Part shown: one piece after another, positions 5,231 through 7,730 of the stretch
Position numbering within the stretch: position 1 is the stretch's first letter
How the letters are laid out: every line of letters begins with the position of its first letter
DNA from: Verrucomicrobia bacterium TMED44
GTDB lineage: Bacteria; Verrucomicrobiota; Verrucomicrobiia; Opitutales; Seribacteraceae
Direction of reading: 5' to 3'
Length of the DNA stretch: 7,730 nucleotides
Assembly (NCBI GenBank): GCA_002168015.1
Contig: NHCX01000040.1
Location: 14,589-22,318 of the forward strand
Made by a program: the position numbers and the translations under genes
The notes under the pieces: model-generated
Database searches by the model: none
Told to the model about the DNA's origin: nothing
What the model saw: only the letters and a program-made list of their open reading frames with translations

Positions 5231-6735
5231 GAGTAAGCGGACTCGGTCATTTTCCGCTAGGCACCCCAGTCCCTCCCAAGGAACATGCAGTCTGCGTTAG
5301 TATACCCACATTCAAAGATTTGGTCGGATATGAGGAAAAAAAGCCGGAAATTCTAAACAAGTTAAAATCTGGTTACCCGAGATTTGTTAGGCATCAAAGA
5401 ATTAATGTCTTATCAAAATATTGGAACCGGCAAAAACCGGAGGCTCCAAACGAAACTTTTTTTTTCTCAAACCCAAAGGATTGGGATTTTGCCCAAAATA
5501 TCCTGAAGATTTCCGAAGCTGAGGTCGAACAACAAGAGAAATATCTAATCGTTCACATACCCGGAAGATCCAAAGACTGTGCAAAACTCCATAAGTTCTT
5601 CCAGCATGCCGGGGTCGGCTTATCTTCCCGACACGCTGAGACAATTTTGGATTCACTTGGCATCCTCTCTATTGGCGAGTCAGTCACACCCAACTTAGCA
5701 GCAGAAGATGATATCAAATCCATCATTTCGAAAGCACATGGCCCGCAAGTATCTCCTGAAGACGTTTTGCTTACAATTTCCGGTGCCAATGCGTTCACAT
5801 CGGTCTTTCGAGCCGCTCTAATTCAGGCAAAACAACAACAAAAAAAGCTATGGGTAAGACTCGGTTGGCTCTACCTGGATACCATTGAGATCATGGACCT
5901 ACTGGTCGAGAATCAGGCTCAAATAATTGATCTGAACCATCCTGATGAATTTTACAAACTTGAAGAAATTTTTAATACCTATGGTCAGGATATAGCTGGG
6001 ATTGTAACCGAGTTTCCAAGCAATCCCCTTCTTCATTCATGCGATTTAGTCAAAGTTCGTCAATTATGTGACCAACATAATGCTCTGCTAATTGTCGACC
6101 CCACGATGGCATCCCCCAAAAATGCCAAAGTTACCACCTTATCCGACGTTGTGATCAACAGCCTTACCAAATATGCCAATTGGGAGGGCGATGTAATGAT
6201 GGGTAGTGTAGTTTTCCCAACTCATTCAGACAAAGGTATGGCTCTCAAAATGACAGTTTCTGAAATGATCACATGTCCCTTCCACAAAGATATGGAAAGA
6301 ATGGCCGAGCAGATACCATACTATGATAATTTTATCGATAGAACCAACCAGTCTCAATTGGAAATTGTTGAGTATTTAAACTCTCATCCCAAAATAAAAC
6401 GAGTCTACTGGGCTTACCAGCAATCCACGGGTAAAAACTACCGTAACATTGCGGGTGATGATAAACCGGGTTGTGTAGTAAGCTTCGAAGTAAAAGGAAG
6501 CTTTACCAATTTTTACAACGCTCTAGGCATGTTAAAAAGTCCAAGTTTCGGAACTGAATTCTCGCTTTGCTGCCCTTATGTATACCTTGCTCACTACAAG
6601 ATGGTCACATCCGAGTCTGGTTTAAAAATACTTAACCATGCAGGGCTATCCACCGAATTACTCAGGCTTTCAGTCGGACTCGAAGAGCCTGAAGAAATTA
6701 AGGAATCTTTAGACCAAGCACTTAAGCTTTGCTAA
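5227..6735 (+). CDS. Cystathionine gamma-synthase-like PLP enzyme, fungal (STR2/MET-7) type
   Basis: A fold-type I PLP enzyme of the Cys/Met metabolism family, predicted to join an O-acyl-homoserine to cysteine to form cystathionine for methionine synthesis in the cytoplasm. PLP lysine K315 lies in NSLTKYANWEGDVMMGS (311-327), the pyridine-binding Asp is D291 in IVDPTMASP (289-297), and YPRF (50-53) corresponds to the Tyr-x-Arg arm of CGS that reaches the partner subunit. At 502 residues it is about 100 longer than E. coli MetB, with extra N-terminal sequence. Several blocks match my memory of fungal CGS: PPKEHAVCVSIPTFKD (16-31), VGYEE (33-37), FQHAGVGLSSRHAE (125-138), TEFPSNPLL (261-269), SPSFGTEF (438-445), PYVYLAHY (450-457) and LLRLSVGLEEP (478-488). 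GTG 5227 is chosen because conserved N-terminal sequence begins almost at once and it overlaps the lysA stop (GTGA). The substrate (acetyl or succinyl ester) cannot be read from sequence; O-acylhomoserine sulfhydrylase is the main alternative. Confidence 0.8.
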   Translation: MRVSGLGHFPLGTPVPPKEHAVCVSIPTFKDLVGYEEKKPEILNKLKSGYPRFVRHQRINVLSKYWNRQKPEAPNETFFFSNPKDWDFAQNILKISEAEVEQQEKYLIVHIPGRSKDCAKLHKFFQHAGVGLSSRHAETILDSLGILSIGESVTPNLAAEDDIKSIISKAHGPQVSPEDVLLTISGANAFTSVFRAALIQAKQQQKKLWVRLGWLYLDTIEIMDLLVENQAQIIDLNHPDEFYKLEEIFNTYGQDIAGIVTEFPSNPLLHSCDLVKVRQLCDQHNALLIVDPTMASPKNAKVTTLSDVVINSLTKYANWEGDVMMGSVVFPTHSDKGMALKMTVSEMITCPFHKDMERMAEQIPYYDNFIDRTNQSQLEIVEYLNSHPKIKRVYWAYQQSTGKNYRNIAGDDKPGCVVSFEVKGSFTNFYNALGMLKSPSFGTEFSLCCPYVYLAHYKMVTSESGLKILNHAGLSTELLRLSVGLEEPEEIKESLDQALKLC

Positions 6736-6776
6736 GTAAGAGGGCAAGGCAAAACTCGCAATTTACAAGAGGGAAA

Positions 6777-7730
6777 TTACTCAAAAGAATAAGAATCCAA
6801 GACTTTTCGGATCCTTCGCTTGGACAGTCTCACATAGGCGGGTAAACCATTATCATAAGGGACTTCAACCTCACCCTGAATGAGTGGTTGGCAATACTTG
6901 ATAAATTTTGCGGTCATACTTACTCCATCCTCCGCTATCCAGTCAGAAGGAATCTCCTTCACTCCATTAGCGATTTCAGAAAGGGGAGCTAAACCTGTTT
7001 CGCATTCGTAAGTATCCCCTTCCGAACGGACGAGAATCACCATTTTATCGGTCTCACCTTCAACCGCCGCCCGAACTGCAGCCTGACCGGCCATGAACGC
7101 TTCGTCATTATCAGTTTTAGAGGAACAATGCGTTGCTGCACGCTGTCCGGTTCCCAACTTAGATGAACGGGCTTTGACTGCTAAATTACTTTCAATGTAG
7201 TTGGCTAGGAAATCACCAATCCCTCCCAGTTGTTGATGTCCAAATGCGTCTTGGCTGTTTGTACTGTTAGCCACATAATTGCCATCCTTATCGATCAATC
7301 CTTCGCCCACTACGACCAGACAGTAACGGTTCTTTTTAAGAACACGCTGGACATCATCAAGAAACCTTTCTTTTGAAAATGAGAGTTCTGGAAGATAAAT
7401 AAGGTGAGGTGCATCGTCCGGATTATCCTTTCTTTTTGCAAGCGTTGTTCCTGCAGCAATCCATCCTGCATTTCGCCCCATAACTTCAACAATTGAAACA
7501 AGATCATGTTGCCCCATAGCTTCATGGTCCAATGCTGTTTCTCGTACGATGGTAGAAACATATTTCACTACACTTCCGTAACCTGGGCAATGATCTGTGG
7601 TGACCAGGTCATTATCTATAGTTTTAGGAACGCCAATCACTCGGAGCGGGTAATCTTTACTTTTTGCAAGTTTGGAGATTTTATCGGCAGTATCTTGGGA
7701 ATCATTTCCTCCGCAGTAAAAGAAATAGCG
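6777..7730 (-). CDS. pfp: Pyrophosphate-dependent 6-phosphofructokinase, C-terminal part (5' end outside window)
   Basis: It phosphorylates fructose 6-phosphate with PPi instead of ATP, reversibly, serving glycolysis and gluconeogenesis in the cytoplasm. The frame is open from the right edge to the TAA at 6779-6777, giving 317 residues. GTG 7640 is an internal Val, since the conserved sequence continues upstream of it. Motifs in the visible part: GGNDSQDTA (7-15), VIGVPKTIDNDL (31-42) with the presumed catalytic Asp39, CPGYGS (48-53), MGRNAGW (84-90) for fructose-6-phosphate binding, GEG (142-144), and LGTGQRA (192-198). Family knowledge: PPi-type enzymes have Asp for the second Gly of the ATP-type GGDGS and Lys in PKTIDND where ATP-type enzymes have Gly; both PPi-type residues are present (D10, K36). 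The gene converges on the gamma-synthase gene with a 41-base gap. Confidence 0.9.
   Translation of the reverse strand, partial: RYFFYCGGNDSQDTADKISKLAKSKDYPLRVIGVPKTIDNDLVTTDHCPGYGSVVKYVSTIVRETALDHEAMGQHDLVSIVEVMGRNAGWIAAGTTLAKRKDNPDDAPHLIYLPELSFSKERFLDDVQRVLKKNRYCLVVVGEGLIDKDGNYVANSTNSQDAFGHQQLGGIGDFLANYIESNLAVKARSSKLGTGQRAATHCSSKTDNDEAFMAGQAAVRAAVEGETDKMVILVRSEGDTYECETGLAPLSEIANGVKEIPSDWIAEDGVSMTAKFIKYCQPLIQGEVEVPYDNGLPAYVRLSKRRIRKVLDSYSFE

Noticed and set aside
6726..6750. Possible terminator hairpin (GCTTTGC with GCAAGGC, 11-base loop) at the end of the gamma-synthase gene
   Set aside because: The 7-pair stem includes a G-T pair, its first arm lies in the coding sequence and the stop codon is in the loop; no T-run follows on either strand, so it does not qualify as an intrinsic terminator.
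7638..7640. GTG as start of the phosphofructokinase gene
   Set aside because: The conserved GGNDSQDTA motif is encoded in frame upstream of it, up to the window edge.
1..7730. Search for tRNA or rRNA genes, CRISPR arrays, insertion sequences, defence genes or large repeats
   Set aside because: Nearly all bases are covered by recognisable genes; gaps are 41-87 bases, and no direct repeats, transposase motifs or spacer-repeat periodicity were seen.

Overview
The window looks like ordinary bacterial chromosome: dense gene packing, short intergenic gaps, moderate GC and no mobile-element, CRISPR or RNA-gene signatures. The protein families (a Ski2-like helicase with a long private C-terminus, a PPi-dependent phosphofructokinase, a PQQ-type beta-propeller protein, and a fungal-type cystathionine gamma-synthase) suggest a Verrucomicrobiota-like bacterium, perhaps Opitutae/Puniceicoccales. 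That placement is an inference from recalled family resemblance, not a search.

Layout. (1) 1-849 (+): the C-terminal 282 residues of a PQQ-like beta-propeller protein, cut by the left edge. (2) 3344-846 (-): a Ski2-like superfamily 2 helicase gene, broken by a single in-frame TAA at 2571-2573. The reading frame continues unchanged on both sides and helicase motifs run through the break. It meets gene 1 tail to tail with a 4-base overlap. (3) 3345-3431: an 87-base AT-rich divergent intergenic region. (4) 3432-6735 (+): three co-directional genes, folA (dihydrofolate reductase), lysA (diaminopimelate decarboxylase) and a PLP-dependent cystathionine gamma-synthase. The last two overlap by 4 bases (GTGA). 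(5) 7730-6777 (-): a pyrophosphate-dependent phosphofructokinase, cut by the right edge and convergent with the gamma-synthase gene.

How the genes fit together. The central cluster is metabolically coherent. LysA performs the last step of lysine synthesis, and the gamma-synthase commits homoserine esters to methionine, so both lie in the aspartate family. FolA supplies tetrahydrofolate, which methionine synthase needs in methylated form. The flanking genes (propeller, helicase, PFP) show no obvious link to this pathway.

The points most worth a second look are the nonsense codon in the helicase together with its altered Walker B box (DDYQ), and the gamma-synthase, which carries the N-terminal and C-terminal signature motifs of the fungal STR2/MET-7 type rather than those of the short bacterial MetB type. 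I found no convincing new multi-gene system such as a defence island, retron or toxin-antitoxin pair.
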